Source: Dokdonella sp.
GTDB lineage: Bacteria; Pseudomonadota; Gammaproteobacteria; Xanthomonadales; Rhodanobacteraceae
Assembly (NCBI GenBank): GCA_016712865.1
Contig: JADJQH010000008.1
Span: 558,001 to 622,000, forward strand
Length of the DNA stretch: 64,000 nt
Direction: 5' to 3'
Positions 45,814 through 54,853 of this stretch are shown here, one piece after another. Made by a program: the position numbers and the translations under genes. The notes beneath the pieces are model-generated. The model had not been told where the DNA came from. It worked only from the letters and a program-made list of their open reading frames with translations, and ran no database searches. The stretch's first letter is position 1; each line of letters starts with the position of its first letter.

Positions 45814-48069
45814 TCACTGATACCCGAACACCGATCGACGCAGGAAATCCCCCGTCCGCTGGCCAATCGATCCGACGCCCTTGAACTCCAGTTCGAAGTA
45901 GAGGGCATTGGTCGATTCGCGTTCGACATTGTGCACATAGTGGCGTGCCAGCACGCGCCAAGCGATGCAGCAGCTGTCGTGCTCGATGCCGGCAAAGGCT
46001 TCCAGGGTTTTTTCGTCGTACAGCGAGTAGTTCCAGCGTCCGATCAGCCTCCAACTCGGGTTCAGCGGAACCAGCACGGAGAGGTCCGCTTGCTCAAGCA
46101 GGTTGCGGCGGAAGCGGTAGGACACGTTGAACACGCCTTGCTTGCCGAAGCGGTTCTGCAGTCCGACTGCCGAAAGGTCGGTCTGGTCGGTATTCGGGTT
46201 CCACAGGTTGGAAAATGTCGCCCGCCAGCGGTCGTTGATGCGCAGGTCCAGTTCTCCGACGTAGCTGGAGCCGGAGAAATCCGTCGCGGAGGCGCCTGGC
46301 AATTGCACGCGCTGGTCATCGAAATAGCGGATCTGGCCGATGCTGGCGGAGACGCGCTCCTGCCCGCTGGAATCCTCGATCAGGCGTGAGGTCAGGGCCA
46401 GCGTCAGGTTGTTGGCGTTCATTTGGCGGTCGGCGCCGATGAAGCGGTTGCTGCGAAACAGCTGGCCGAAGCTGAAGGGCACTTCCTGGGTATCGAACAG
46501 CGGCAGGTCATCCTGGTTGCGATACGGCACGCGCAAATAGTAGAGGCGCGGTTCAAGCGTCTGCGTATAGCCGAAGTCGCCGAATGCGAGCGGGCGCTCG
46601 AAGCGCAATCCGGCATCGACGCTTGCGATGGGCATGCCGCGATCGGGCGCATCGTCGTCATCGCGATCAAGCTGGTAACCGGTGTAGCGATAGCCCAGTT
46701 TGGGCCGCAAGAACCAGGCCGCGCCTTCCACGGGATAGGCCAGATAGGGGAACGCATCGAGGCGCTGCCCATCGAGCGCATCGTCCTTGCTGAAGGCGAC
46801 GAACTCGGATTCGATGCCAGCCTGCAGGTTGCCGACCAGGGCGCGATCAATTTCGAAGGTGGCGCGTGGCAAGCGGCGGTAGGGTTCGGCGGCACCCGGC
46901 AGGGTGGGATCGGTCACCTGGAATTCGTCGCCTCCGATGCTGGCGTTCCAGCCGATGCCCTGTCCACGAAGATAGGCACTGGAGGGCAGCAGACTGGTGG
47001 AGGCGATGTCGAGGCTGCGGCCAAAATCCTCGAAGTAGCGATCATCGGAAACGTGGTTGATGTCGACATCGGCGCGCCAGTGCTGGCCGAAGCGACTGGC
47101 ATGGTTCCAACTCACCAGGCTGCGTCGATCATCAGCTTCGCGATCATGTGCCAGCCACTCGGCATCGATGCTGCCGCTGCTGGAATCGGTCAGGTAGCGG
47201 AATTGGCCGCCAAGCATCAATCCGCGCTGGGTCATCAGGCGTGGCGTGAGCGTGGCGTCGTAGTTGGGCGCAAGATTGAAGTAGTAAGGCTGCGCGATGT
47301 CGACTCCACGCTCATCACTGTAGCCAAGCGTGGGATAGAGGAATCCCGACTTGCGCCGGTCATCCAGCGGAAAGCTGGCATACGGCAACCACAGGATCGG
47401 CACATTGCCGACTCGGAAACTGACATCGCGGGCGACGCCCACGCCGTTGGCTTGATCCAGCTCGATGGAGTCGGCACGGAATTGCCAACCCGGGGAATCC
47501 AGCGGACAGGTGGAGAAGGTGGTGGCGCCGAGTTTGGCGTGTTCGCTGTCGGTCAATTCAACGGTTGCCGCCCGCCCGTTGCCGCGCGAGGACAGCAACT
47601 GGTAGCGCACCTGGTTGAGCGAAGCGGCACCGCTGGCGGTATTGCCGCGCGCATCGCTGGCGCCGAGCAGCAGGTCGCGATCCTGGTAGCGGACATTGCC
47701 GTTTGCGCTCCAATCATTCGATGAGCGTGCATAGGTGAAGCGGTCTGCACGGATCAACTGGTCGAGCTGCTGGATGCTGGCATCGCCTTCCAGCACGAAA
47801 TTCTCGCCGTCGGCGGATGTCGACTGGCGCGCCTTGACCTCGGTGTCCGCCGCGCTGCGATCACCTTCGGTGGGCAATCCATCCACATGGAACTCGAACA
47901 GGTCGCCGGGCTTGCACAAGGACCAGTCGATGACGGGTTTTTCGCAAACCAGACTCCCCACCGGACAGGCGGGTGCATCGTCCGCGCCCAGCGCGGGGCC
48001 GGCAAGGCAAGACAGGATGGCGAGGGCAATGGCGCAGCGGGGCAGGCGATGCAATAGGTTGGAATGCAC
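45814..48069 (-). CDS. lptD: LPS assembly protein LptD
   Basis: Outer-membrane barrel that inserts lipopolysaccharide (751 aa). The signal peptide (LPRCAIALAILSCLAGPALG) is followed by the LptA-like OstA domain (ENFVLEGDASIQQLDQLIRAD, YARSSNDWSANGNVRYQDRD) and the barrel, beginning near NVPILWLPYASFPLDDRRKSG and YSDERGVDIAQPYYFNLAPN. It ends in FRRSVFGYQ-like aromatic residues. Two cysteines in the N-terminal part (ACPVGSLVCEK) and a late CC pair (EHDSCCIAW) agree with the inter-domain disulfides of LptD. GTG 48069 is chosen as start; upstream codons lack family sequence. Folding needs DsbC and SurA, both encoded in this window. Confidence 0.95.
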   Translation of the reverse strand: MHSNLLHRLPRCAIALAILSCLAGPALGADDAPACPVGSLVCEKPVIDWSLCKPGDLFEFHVDGLPTEGDRSAADTEVKARQSTSADGENFVLEGDASIQQLDQLIRADRFTYARSSNDWSANGNVRYQDRDLLLGASDARGNTASGAASLNQVRYQLLSSRGNGRAATVELTDSEHAKLGATTFSTCPLDSPGWQFRADSIELDQANGVGVARDVSFRVGNVPILWLPYASFPLDDRRKSGFLYPTLGYSDERGVDIAQPYYFNLAPNYDATLTPRLMTQRGLMLGGQFRYLTDSSSGSIDAEWLAHDREADDRRSLVSWNHASRFGQHWRADVDINHVSDDRYFEDFGRSLDIASTSLLPSSAYLRGQGIGWNASIGGDEFQVTDPTLPGAAEPYRRLPRATFEIDRALVGNLQAGIESEFVAFSKDDALDGQRLDAFPYLAYPVEGAAWFLRPKLGYRYTGYQLDRDDDDAPDRGMPIASVDAGLRFERPLAFGDFGYTQTLEPRLYYLRVPYRNQDDLPLFDTQEVPFSFGQLFRSNRFIGADRQMNANNLTLALTSRLIEDSSGQERVSASIGQIRYFDDQRVQLPGASATDFSGSSYVGELDLRINDRWRATFSNLWNPNTDQTDLSAVGLQNRFGKQGVFNVSYRFRRNLLEQADLSVLVPLNPSWRLIGRWNYSLYDEKTLEAFAGIEHDSCCIAWRVLARHYVHNVERESTNALYFELEFKGVGSIGQRTGDFLRRSVFGYQ

Positions 48070-48146
48070 GGTTCGGAGAATGGCCAGGGCGGTTGTCGGG
48101 CTAGTGTAATGCTTCACAGGCGCGCTTCGGCCGCCGGCAATGCCGC

Positions 48147-49073
48147 TCAGGCACCTGCCAGGGCATTGACATGGGCAATGGTGGCCTCGCGCAATGCGTT
48201 CAGGCTGTAACCGCCTTCCAGGCTGGAAACCACGCGCCCGTCTGCATGGCGGTTGGCCACGGCGACCAACTGCCGGGTGACCCAGGCAAAATCGTCGGCT
48301 TCCAGGTTGAGGTTGGCCAGCGGGTCCAGCCGGTGTGCGTCGAACCCTGCGGAGATGATCATCAGTTGTGGCGCAAACCGTTCCAGCGCGGGCAGGATGT
48401 GTTCGTTGAAGGCGGCCCGAAACGGTACGGAACCGGCACCCGCAGGCAAGGGCGCATGCACCAGGTTGCCCACGCCGCGCTCGGCGGCAGCGCCGCTGCC
48501 CGGATACAGTGGCATCTGGTGGCTGGAGGCGTAGAGCACACGGGCATCGGCCGCGAAGATGTCGGCGGTGCCGTTGCCGTGATGCACGTCGAAATCGACG
48601 ATGGCCACGCGTTCGAGTCCATGCACGGACAGCGCATGGGCGGCGGCGACGGCGACGTTGTTGAACAGGCAAAAGCCCATGGCCTGATCGGGCGTTGCAT
48701 GGTGACCGGGCGGACGCACTGCGCAGAAGGCGCGGTGAAACTCGCCCTGCATGACCATGTCCACCGCAGCGCAGGCCGCACCCGCGGCGCGCAAGGCGGC
48801 TTCCAGCGAACCCACCGACATCGCGGTGTCGGGGTCCAGATACGCGGTGCCTTCTTTGGGAGAGGCGCCACGCACCCTGGCGATCATGTCTGCCTGGTGG
48901 ACGCGGGCCAGCATAGCGTCTGCGGCAAGCGGAGCCTCAAATCGCCGGGTGGCGGCGCATTGCCCGTCATCCAGCGCATCCAGCACGGCGCGCAGCCTCG
49001 AAGGGGATTCCGGATGCGCCGGGCCCGGCTCGTGCAACAGGCAGGCCGGATGCGTGAACACCGCAACGGTCAC
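48147..49073 (-). CDS. Histone-deacetylase superfamily protein
   Basis: Zinc amidohydrolase (308 aa) of the HDAC/AcuC/acetylpolyamine superfamily. Marks are GPAHPESPSRL, CAVRPPGHHATPDQAMGFCLFN, the metal site DFDVHHGNGT and ISAGFDAHRLDPLANL, with EGGYSLNAL near the end. All expected metal and catalytic residues are present, so it should be an active deacetylase on lysine, polyamine or small-molecule substrates. GTG 49073 is chosen since family sequence starts there. It lies 10 bases downstream of the pduO gene on the same strand. Confidence 0.92.
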   Translation of the reverse strand: MTVAVFTHPACLLHEPGPAHPESPSRLRAVLDALDDGQCAATRRFEAPLAADAMLARVHQADMIARVRGASPKEGTAYLDPDTAMSVGSLEAALRAAGAACAAVDMVMQGEFHRAFCAVRPPGHHATPDQAMGFCLFNNVAVAAAHALSVHGLERVAIVDFDVHHGNGTADIFAADARVLYASSHQMPLYPGSGAAAERGVGNLVHAPLPAGAGSVPFRAAFNEHILPALERFAPQLMIISAGFDAHRLDPLANLNLEADDFAWVTRQLVAVANRHADGRVVSSLEGGYSLNALREATIAHVNALAGA

Positions 49074-49083
49074 GGCATCGTGC

Positions 49084-49638
49084 TCAGCGTTTGATGCGTT
49101 CGTGCTGCCACAGCACTTCACCGTGCTCCGAAGCCCGCGCCAGGACGCGCGAGATGACGAACAGCAGATCGGACAGGCGATTCAGATAACGCACCGCTTC
49201 GCCACGCACACTTTCCGTGCGCGAAAGGTGGATGACCGAGCGTTCGGCACGGCGTGCGATGGTGCGCGCGAGGTGGCCGTGCGCAGCGGCAATGCCACCG
49301 CCCGGCAGGATGAACTCCTTGAGTACCGGCAGGTCGGCGTTGAAGGCATCCAGTTCCTGTTCGAGCCGTTCAATGTCGGCGTCGTGCACCATTGCCATGC
49401 CGGGAATGCACAACTCGCCACCAAGGTTGAACAGCTCGTGCTGAACCCGGGTCAGGCTGGCGCGCACCGCGTCGGGAATTTCGCAGGCCAGCACCACGCC
49501 GAGCGCGCTGTTGAGTTCATCCACCGTGCCGTAGGCATCGACGCGCGCGGAATCCTTGCCGACCCGCGTGCCGTCACCGAGCCCGGTGCTGCCGTCGTCG
49601 CCGGTGCGTGTGTAGATCTTCGAAAGTCGGTTACCCAC
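49084..49638 (-). CDS. ATP:cob(I)alamin adenosyltransferase, PduO type
   Basis: Makes adenosylcobalamin from cob(I)alamin and ATP (184 aa). The N-terminus carries the ATP-binding KIYTRTGDDGSTGLGDGTRVGK, then YGTVDELNSALG; the C-terminal helices carry FILPGGG, RTIARRAERSV and YLNRLSDLLFVISR. GTG 49638 is chosen; it overlaps the upstream BtuM-like gene by eight bases. With the transporter and the phosphatase upstream it forms a short cobalamin salvage group. Confidence 0.95.
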   Translation of the reverse strand: MGNRLSKIYTRTGDDGSTGLGDGTRVGKDSARVDAYGTVDELNSALGVVLACEIPDAVRASLTRVQHELFNLGGELCIPGMAMVHDADIERLEQELDAFNADLPVLKEFILPGGGIAAAHGHLARTIARRAERSVIHLSRTESVRGEAVRYLNRLSDLLFVISRVLARASEHGEVLWQHERIKR

Positions 49639-50224
49639 GTCCGGAAATCTGTGCCGCACCACTGCGGGTGCGCAGCAACTGTGACACGACAAGGTGCAGG
49701 CCGGTCGCCAGCAGCACGTACATCACGCTGGTGCGCAGGTATCCGAAGTACCAGTGGCCCATGTTCTCGACCCAGCCGGAGACGCTGCGCGTCGCCACCT
49801 GGCTGCTGAGCCAGTAGAAGCTGCCATTGGAAATCACGAAACACACGCTCGCGGAAACCAGCAGGCACGTTGCAAGAAGGCCAAGGCCCTGGGCTGCACT
49901 GCCGGTGTGGAACTTGCGCAGGAATGCACCGCCCGCCCACATGGCTCCGTAGGCGGCCAAAAGGAACCAGTACGCCGGCGAAACGCAGTAATGCTGCCAG
50001 AAATTCAGGCCTTGGCCGGTGATGACCAACAGATCGACCAGCACGGCGATGGCAATGAGCAGGGCAAACGCCCAGCGCCAGGAACCACGAAGGTAGAAAC
50101 CGGCAACGAAGAACACGGCCCAGCTCGCATCCGGAATCGCCGCAAAGTGGTTGATGCGGGTGCCGGCCATGACCAGGGCAAGGATGAGGAAAATGAAAGC
50201 GCGTTGCGTGGCAGAAAGCGTCAT
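49631..50224 (-). CDS. BtuM-like cobalamin transporter (solitary ECF S-component)
   Basis: Inner-membrane protein of 197 aa with about six membrane segments. The N-terminal region AGTRINHFAAIPDASWAVFF and the Cys at position 80 (FWQHYCVSP) agree with BtuM, in which Cys80 ligates the cobalt of cobalamin (Thiobacillus denitrificans protein, from memory). Overlap with the adenosyltransferase gene gives independent support. No ECF ATPase or T-component gene is nearby, as expected for solitary BtuM proteins. ATG 50224 is the likely start, since it precedes the conserved N-terminus. Other membrane families remain possible. Confidence 0.72.
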   Translation of the reverse strand: MTLSATQRAFIFLILALVMAGTRINHFAAIPDASWAVFFVAGFYLRGSWRWAFALLIAIAVLVDLLVITGQGLNFWQHYCVSPAYWFLLAAYGAMWAGGAFLRKFHTGSAAQGLGLLATCLLVSASVCFVISNGSFYWLSSQVATRSVSGWVENMGHWYFGYLRTSVMYVLLATGLHLVVSQLLRTRSGAAQISGRG

Positions 50225-50305
50225 GGTCTGGATTCCGGGGAGAGCTGCAAGCCGTATCTTAGCCGATGCCGAAGTCCGGGGCTCGACCGCGCCCGCATGC
50301 ACCGT

Positions 50306-50911
50306 TCACTCCGGTTCGAAACGCGTGGTGTTCATGTGGCGCACCTCGAACTGTCCGCGCGCATGGCGCAGGCGCGAGACGCGCGCCGGTTCGATGCCGA
50401 TGCTCTGGGCGCGACCCGGAGACAGGCCCAGCGCGTGGCACAGCAAGGCGCGAATGGATCCGGCATGGGCGACGGCCAGAACGCAATCATCCTGTGCCGT
50501 GGAACTCAGCAGCGCGGCAAGCCAGGCGCCGGTGCGCCGGATCACGTCGGCAAAACTTTCCCCCTCTGGCGCCTGCTGGATCACCCAGTTGTCGCGCCAA
50601 TGCCGGTGCAGGTCGGCATCGCTGGCGCTGATGTCGATCCAGCTGCGGCCTTCCCAGCGGCCAAAGTCCATCTCGCGCAAGCGTGCATCGGCGAGTGGTT
50701 CAATGGCAAAGCGCGCGGCGAATACCTGCGCCGTCTGCTGGGCGCAGCGCAAATCGCTGGAAAACAGGAAGCGCGGTGCCGCCGCGCTCCAGCCCGCCGC
50801 AAGTCGCTGCACGCCGGTGAATCCATCGCTGGACAAGGCAAGATCCGCCTGCCCGATGCAAACCCCAGGAGCGGAATCGGTGGCGCCGTGGCAGACCAGG
50901 ATCAGGTCCAT
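50306..50911 (-). CDS. Histidine phosphatase, possible alpha-ribazole phosphatase (CobC-like)
   Basis: Phosphoglycerate-mutase-fold protein (201 aa). The motif that normally reads RHG(E/A)T is LVCHGATDSAPG here, so the phosphate-binding Arg is replaced by Cys while the phospho-acceptor His remains. Other marks are present: SSDLRCAQQTAQVFA, REMDFGRWEGRSW with the acid residue, and LAVAHAGSIRALL with the second His. CobC in cobalamin nucleotide-loop assembly is suggested only by the neighbouring BtuM-like and PduO genes. The substitution could lower activity or change substrate. Confidence 0.75.
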   Translation of the reverse strand: MDLILVCHGATDSAPGVCIGQADLALSSDGFTGVQRLAAGWSAAAPRFLFSSDLRCAQQTAQVFAARFAIEPLADARLREMDFGRWEGRSWIDISASDADLHRHWRDNWVIQQAPEGESFADVIRRTGAWLAALLSSTAQDDCVLAVAHAGSIRALLCHALGLSPGRAQSIGIEPARVSRLRHARGQFEVRHMNTTRFEPE

Positions 50912-51086
50912 GCGTGCAAGGCCCGTTTCGGATGGATGCAGCCTAGCATTGCCATGACCCGGTTGGCTTCAATGAATGCGGCTGAACCCTTGACGCTTGC
51001 ACGATCGCATCGGAATGAATCATGCAGGATCGTCGCTTGCTCAGATGCTGCGTCGGAATTCGGGCTGGGCTTGGTAGCATCAGCGA

Positions 51087-53204
51087 ATGAACATGCAACC
51101 CCCGAGCGTGCATTACCGGTTCCTGCAATGGAGCTACGAGCCCGAGCGCCGGCTGCTGCAGTCAGCGGAATGCGAGATACGCCTGAAACCGCTCCTCGAC
51201 CGCTTGCTGAGACATTTTCTCGACGAACCGGGCAAGGTGCTGGGGCGGGACTACCTCATCGAACAGGTGTGGACGCGCAGTCAAGTCAACGACGAAGTGC
51301 TTTCGCGGGCGATTGCCGAATTGCGCGCGCTGCTGGGTGATGATGCGCGTGATCCCCGCTTCATTGAAACCCTCTCGAAAGGCGGTTATCGCTGGATAGC
51401 TCCCGCGTCGCGGGATGCCGCATCGCAACAGCCACAAGCGGTGGGTGAATCCAAATCTCCGGCTCGCGGCTCTTTCTCATCGCATCGGCGACGAGTCGCA
51501 TTTGCGCTGTTGCTCCTGACCCTGGTTCCACTCGGCCTCTGGCTCCATGGCCAGCGAAGTGGCGACGTGCAACGCTCGAACGAAGCCCATGTCCTTGGCT
51601 TGCTGGATGCACGGCCATTGGCGGCGAATGCTGAACTCGATCTGGATGCCCGATTCACTCCCGCGGGTCAGGTCATCTACGTCCGCTCGGAGCGTGAATC
51701 CGGGGCCAGCGAACTGGTTATCGTGGATCCGAAAAGCCGCGCAGAGCGCATCCTGTGGCAAGACCCGCTTCCTTTGCGCAATCCGGCTGCTTCCCTGGAC
51801 GGGCGTGAGGTCGCCGTGATTCGCCGAAGCAAATCAGGATGCGAGCTCTGGAGTGTCGTGTTGGTGGATGCTCGCCGCCGCCAATTGGCCGCATGCGCCA
51901 ATGAAGCGGAGGGCGTCGAATGGGTGGATGGCGACTCCGGCATCATTTTCACCGGGGCAGCCATCGATGCGGCACACGCCCCCGGTCTGGTGAGGCTGGA
52001 TCTGAAGAGCGGCCAATCGCGTGCACTCACCACTCCCGAGCTGAGCGAAGGTGCGCATGTCGATCCGCGGCTCTCGGCCGATGCCAGGCGATTGGCGTAT
52101 GCCAGCAAGTTTGGTGGAGAGGGCCAGCTCTGGTTGAGCGATTGGCCCGACATGCACGGTCGGCACTCCCTTCTGAAGCGCGCGGAGCCGATTTACGGAC
52201 ACGCCTTCGAACCCGATGGCAAAGCCCTGTGGGTGGCCGGTGACCTGACCCGATATCGTGCCTTGCATCGCCTCGTTCCGGGCAGCGCGCCGGTGCTGAT
52301 TGGAGGACGAGGTGCGCTTTCCATTGACCTGGCCCAGGACGGCAGCGCAGTCTGGTCGGACGCTCGCCACGACGGCGACATCGAGCTCCGACGGTCAGGC
52401 CGGGACGATTGGGAAGCGATCGCCCGCACCAATCGCTACGAGTCGCAACCCGAGTTCTCCTCGGATGGGAAGCACATTGCGCTGGTCAGCAACAGGGATG
52501 GCAGCGAATCCATTGTTGTCTACAACATGGATAGTGGGACCGTGCTTCCGCTGGCGCTGGAGCCGAGGTTTCGATGGGTGCGGCCAACCTGGTCGGCACG
52601 AGACCAATCCCTGATCCTCACCGCGTATGAAGACGTGGAAACACGGCTTTATCGTTATCGGCTCGACCGTGGCGTGCTGGAAACAGTGCCGAATGTCGAA
52701 CCGGGAGCATTTCATGGAGTGGAACTCGCGGATCGGCTGTTCTTCCTGAGCGGACACCGCACCCGGCAGAGTGCATTGATGCAATTGCGCCCAGGCAACG
52801 CGCAAGCCGAGCAATTGCCGTTTGGCATCGTACAGGCCTATCGCGCCTCCACCCGCTGGCTGGCTTGGCGCAGGGAAGGATCGCGGGCATTGCATTTCGC
52901 ACCCTTGCCCTCCCTGAGCCCGATGCTCGAGGTTGCGCGCGTCGACGAAGGCGCAGTCGAAGCGTTCGCCTTGGCCGGGGACTCACTTTATTTTGTTGAC
53001 AAGGGTGCGCTGTGGAAGAAGGAGTTGCCTGATGGCCAAGCGGTCGAGGTGGCGGTCAGGTCTGTTCCTGGAGGCAGCAGTCCGGGACTGGCTGCGTCCG
53101 CGGCCGGTGATCTGGCCGTGGTCCGGCTGACGGACTTGAGCATTGACCTCATGATTGCCGGGCCGCCCGCCGACGCACGACGCACGCGATCATCCGAGCC
53201 ATGA
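51087..53204 (+). CDS. CadC-like membrane regulator with TolB-type sensor domain
   Basis: Transcription regulator (705 aa) anchored in the inner membrane. Residues about 12-105 form an OmpR/PhoB-type winged helix (LKPLLDRLLRHFLDEPGKVL, YLIEQVWTR, LSRAIAELRALLGDD, RFIETLSKGGYRW). A membrane segment lies near 132-152 (VAFALLLLTLVPLGLWLHG), and a periplasmic domain of about 540 residues contains WD40/TolB-like propeller blades (PEFSSDGKHIALVSNRDGS). It would sense a periplasmic signal and act on DNA directly, as ToxR and CadC do. It is convergent with the secreted-protein gene. Targets are unknown. Confidence 0.88.
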   Translation: MNMQPPSVHYRFLQWSYEPERRLLQSAECEIRLKPLLDRLLRHFLDEPGKVLGRDYLIEQVWTRSQVNDEVLSRAIAELRALLGDDARDPRFIETLSKGGYRWIAPASRDAASQQPQAVGESKSPARGSFSSHRRRVAFALLLLTLVPLGLWLHGQRSGDVQRSNEAHVLGLLDARPLAANAELDLDARFTPAGQVIYVRSERESGASELVIVDPKSRAERILWQDPLPLRNPAASLDGREVAVIRRSKSGCELWSVVLVDARRRQLAACANEAEGVEWVDGDSGIIFTGAAIDAAHAPGLVRLDLKSGQSRALTTPELSEGAHVDPRLSADARRLAYASKFGGEGQLWLSDWPDMHGRHSLLKRAEPIYGHAFEPDGKALWVAGDLTRYRALHRLVPGSAPVLIGGRGALSIDLAQDGSAVWSDARHDGDIELRRSGRDDWEAIARTNRYESQPEFSSDGKHIALVSNRDGSESIVVYNMDSGTVLPLALEPRFRWVRPTWSARDQSLILTAYEDVETRLYRYRLDRGVLETVPNVEPGAFHGVELADRLFFLSGHRTRQSALMQLRPGNAQAEQLPFGIVQAYRASTRWLAWRREGSRALHFAPLPSLSPMLEVARVDEGAVEAFALAGDSLYFVDKGALWKKELPDGQAVEVAVRSVPGGSSPGLAASAAGDLAVVRLTDLSIDLMIAGPPADARRTRSSEP

Positions 53205-53244
53205 TGCCTGCGGATTTTCTCCCCCATTTGACTTGGCATTTCGC

Positions 53245-53274
53245 TGCGGGCATCGCAAGCAGGCGATGCCCGCA
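53245..53274. terminator. Hairpin between convergent genes
   Basis: TGCGGGCATCGC (53245-53256) and GCGATGCCCGCA (53263-53274) are perfect 12-base inverted repeats with a six-base loop. There is no T-run, but the position between two convergent genes suggests a two-way transcription end. Confidence 0.65.
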
Positions 53275-53292
53275 ACGTCGGGTTTGGCCAGT

Positions 53293-54615
53293 TCAGGGCG
53301 CGGCGCCGGGACAGGTGGTCCCGGCAATCTGGGTCAGGCGGGTAATTGCCATCGACCCGCTGCCATAGCCCGGAACCGTCGAGTTCCAGCTTGCCGTCCC
53401 GTTGTTGCAGTCGCTGAAGGTGAAAGTCAACGTTCCCCACGCAACCGCATTGATGTCATCGTGGTTGAAGTTTGGCGGAAATCGCGCGCCGCTGGTGATC
53501 GCCGCCGGCAAGGTGACCGTGTTGGATGTGGGGTTGTAGGTGCCCTGGCCATAGATCCAGCTCTGCGTGTTGCCATCCGGCGCATAGGCAAACCAGTAGA
53601 CCAACATGACCGGCAGGCCGGATGCCGCATCAATGGCCGTGGTCGCCTCGATCTGGAAGCCGATGCCACTGGTATCGGGGTTGTACCAGTTGCCGCTGGT
53701 GTGGCCGCCCAGTTGCACGGTGGGTGTTTCGTCGAGGGCGGGATTGGGAATGAGCGCGACAAACGTGCCACCCACGATTCCACCCGCCGCGCCCTCGGCG
53801 ACCGTGGCAAGCAGGGCGCCGGAGTTTCGGTCGTAGCGACGTACCTTGTTGCCGGACAGCACGAGCAAACTGCCATCCCGATCCAATGCCATGCCGGTGG
53901 GCTGGTTCAAACCGCTGACCAGGGTGCCGACCAGCGTTCCATTGTTGGCATTGAACCGATAAATCGCCCCGCTGCCTTCGCCACCCACCAGGATGGTGGC
54001 ACCCTCGTCGACGATTCCGCGCGTGCGGCGCAGGCCGCCGCTGCCGGCTGCGATGAATTGGCCTTCAGCTTGTCCGGTGACCAGGTTGACCCGGGCGACA
54101 CTGTTTGAACCGTATCCCGGCACGAAGAGATTGCCGGAGGCGCTCACCATCATGCCGTTGTCGGCACCACGCAATCCGCTGTTCGAGGCGAGTACCACGC
54201 GCACCTGTTGGCCACTGGCCGGATCCAGTTCAACAACAGTGTTGGACTGGTAGCCGGCAACGTAGACCTGGTTCTGTGGACCGAAGGCGATACCGGTCGG
54301 ATCAACGTTGCCGGCCAACTGGGCAAACACATCGACAAACTCGAAATTGGTCGAATGGCGATAGCGCTGGATCTGGTCGTTGCCCTCGCTGACCACGTAA
54401 ATCATGTCATCGGCCGGGTTGTAGCGAACAGCCTGTGCGCCCCGAATGCGCCCGGCGCTCTCCAGCTGGCGTACATAGGCGCCATTGCAGGCGTCATAGA
54501 TGGCGACGTTGTCGGAGAAGTATCCGCTCACCAAGAGCTGATGGCTGCATGGCTGGGCCAAGGCAGTGGATCCTGCCGCGCAAAGCAGCAGGGCGATGAA
54601 CATCTTGAATGACAT
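53293..54615 (-). CDS. Secreted beta-propeller protein
   Basis: Exported protein (440 aa) with a signal peptide (KMFIALLLCAAGSTALA). Residues about 25-290 are NHL/YncE-like propeller repeats (VSGYFSDNVAIYDACNGAYV, TGIAFGPQNQVYVAGYQSNT, LFVPGYGSNSVARVNLVTG, TGMALDRDGSLLVLSGNKVR). The C-terminal 135 residues form a separate beta domain, GGHTSGNWYNPDTSGIGFQ...WFAYAPDG...WIYGQGTY, a type I have seen in many exported proteins of this order. No CTERM sorting signal is present. ATG 54615 follows AGGAG. Binding partner and role are unknown. Confidence 0.85.
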   Translation of the reverse strand: MSFKMFIALLLCAAGSTALAQPCSHQLLVSGYFSDNVAIYDACNGAYVRQLESAGRIRGAQAVRYNPADDMIYVVSEGNDQIQRYRHSTNFEFVDVFAQLAGNVDPTGIAFGPQNQVYVAGYQSNTVVELDPASGQQVRVVLASNSGLRGADNGMMVSASGNLFVPGYGSNSVARVNLVTGQAEGQFIAAGSGGLRRTRGIVDEGATILVGGEGSGAIYRFNANNGTLVGTLVSGLNQPTGMALDRDGSLLVLSGNKVRRYDRNSGALLATVAEGAAGGIVGGTFVALIPNPALDETPTVQLGGHTSGNWYNPDTSGIGFQIEATTAIDAASGLPVMLVYWFAYAPDGNTQSWIYGQGTYNPTSNTVTLPAAITSGARFPPNFNHDDINAVAWGTLTFTFSDCNNGTASWNSTVPGYGSGSMAITRLTQIAGTTCPGAAP

Positions 54616-54853
54616 GCTGTGGTCTCCTGGGTTGGGGGAGCCGCAGCGTGCGGGTAGCAGCCGGTGGAGTCCTTCTCGCCGGTTCCTTTCCACTTCCTTT
54701 TTTTCTCCCCATCGAATTTCCTGCGGGGGATTGGTCCTGGCTCGATCAAGGGAACTGGCTGGGCCTTGCGGGGCGCGCCTGGGCACGCATGGATGCGCAT
54801 GGCCAGCAGGTGGGCGCGCTATGCTTTGGCCGGAACCATCCGGAATCCTGAGC

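Noticed and set aside
50912-51086. Cobalamin riboswitch upstream of the cobC-like gene
   Set aside because: I looked for the conserved B12-box type sequence on the minus strand and did not find it; the region is also short for a cobalamin riboswitch.
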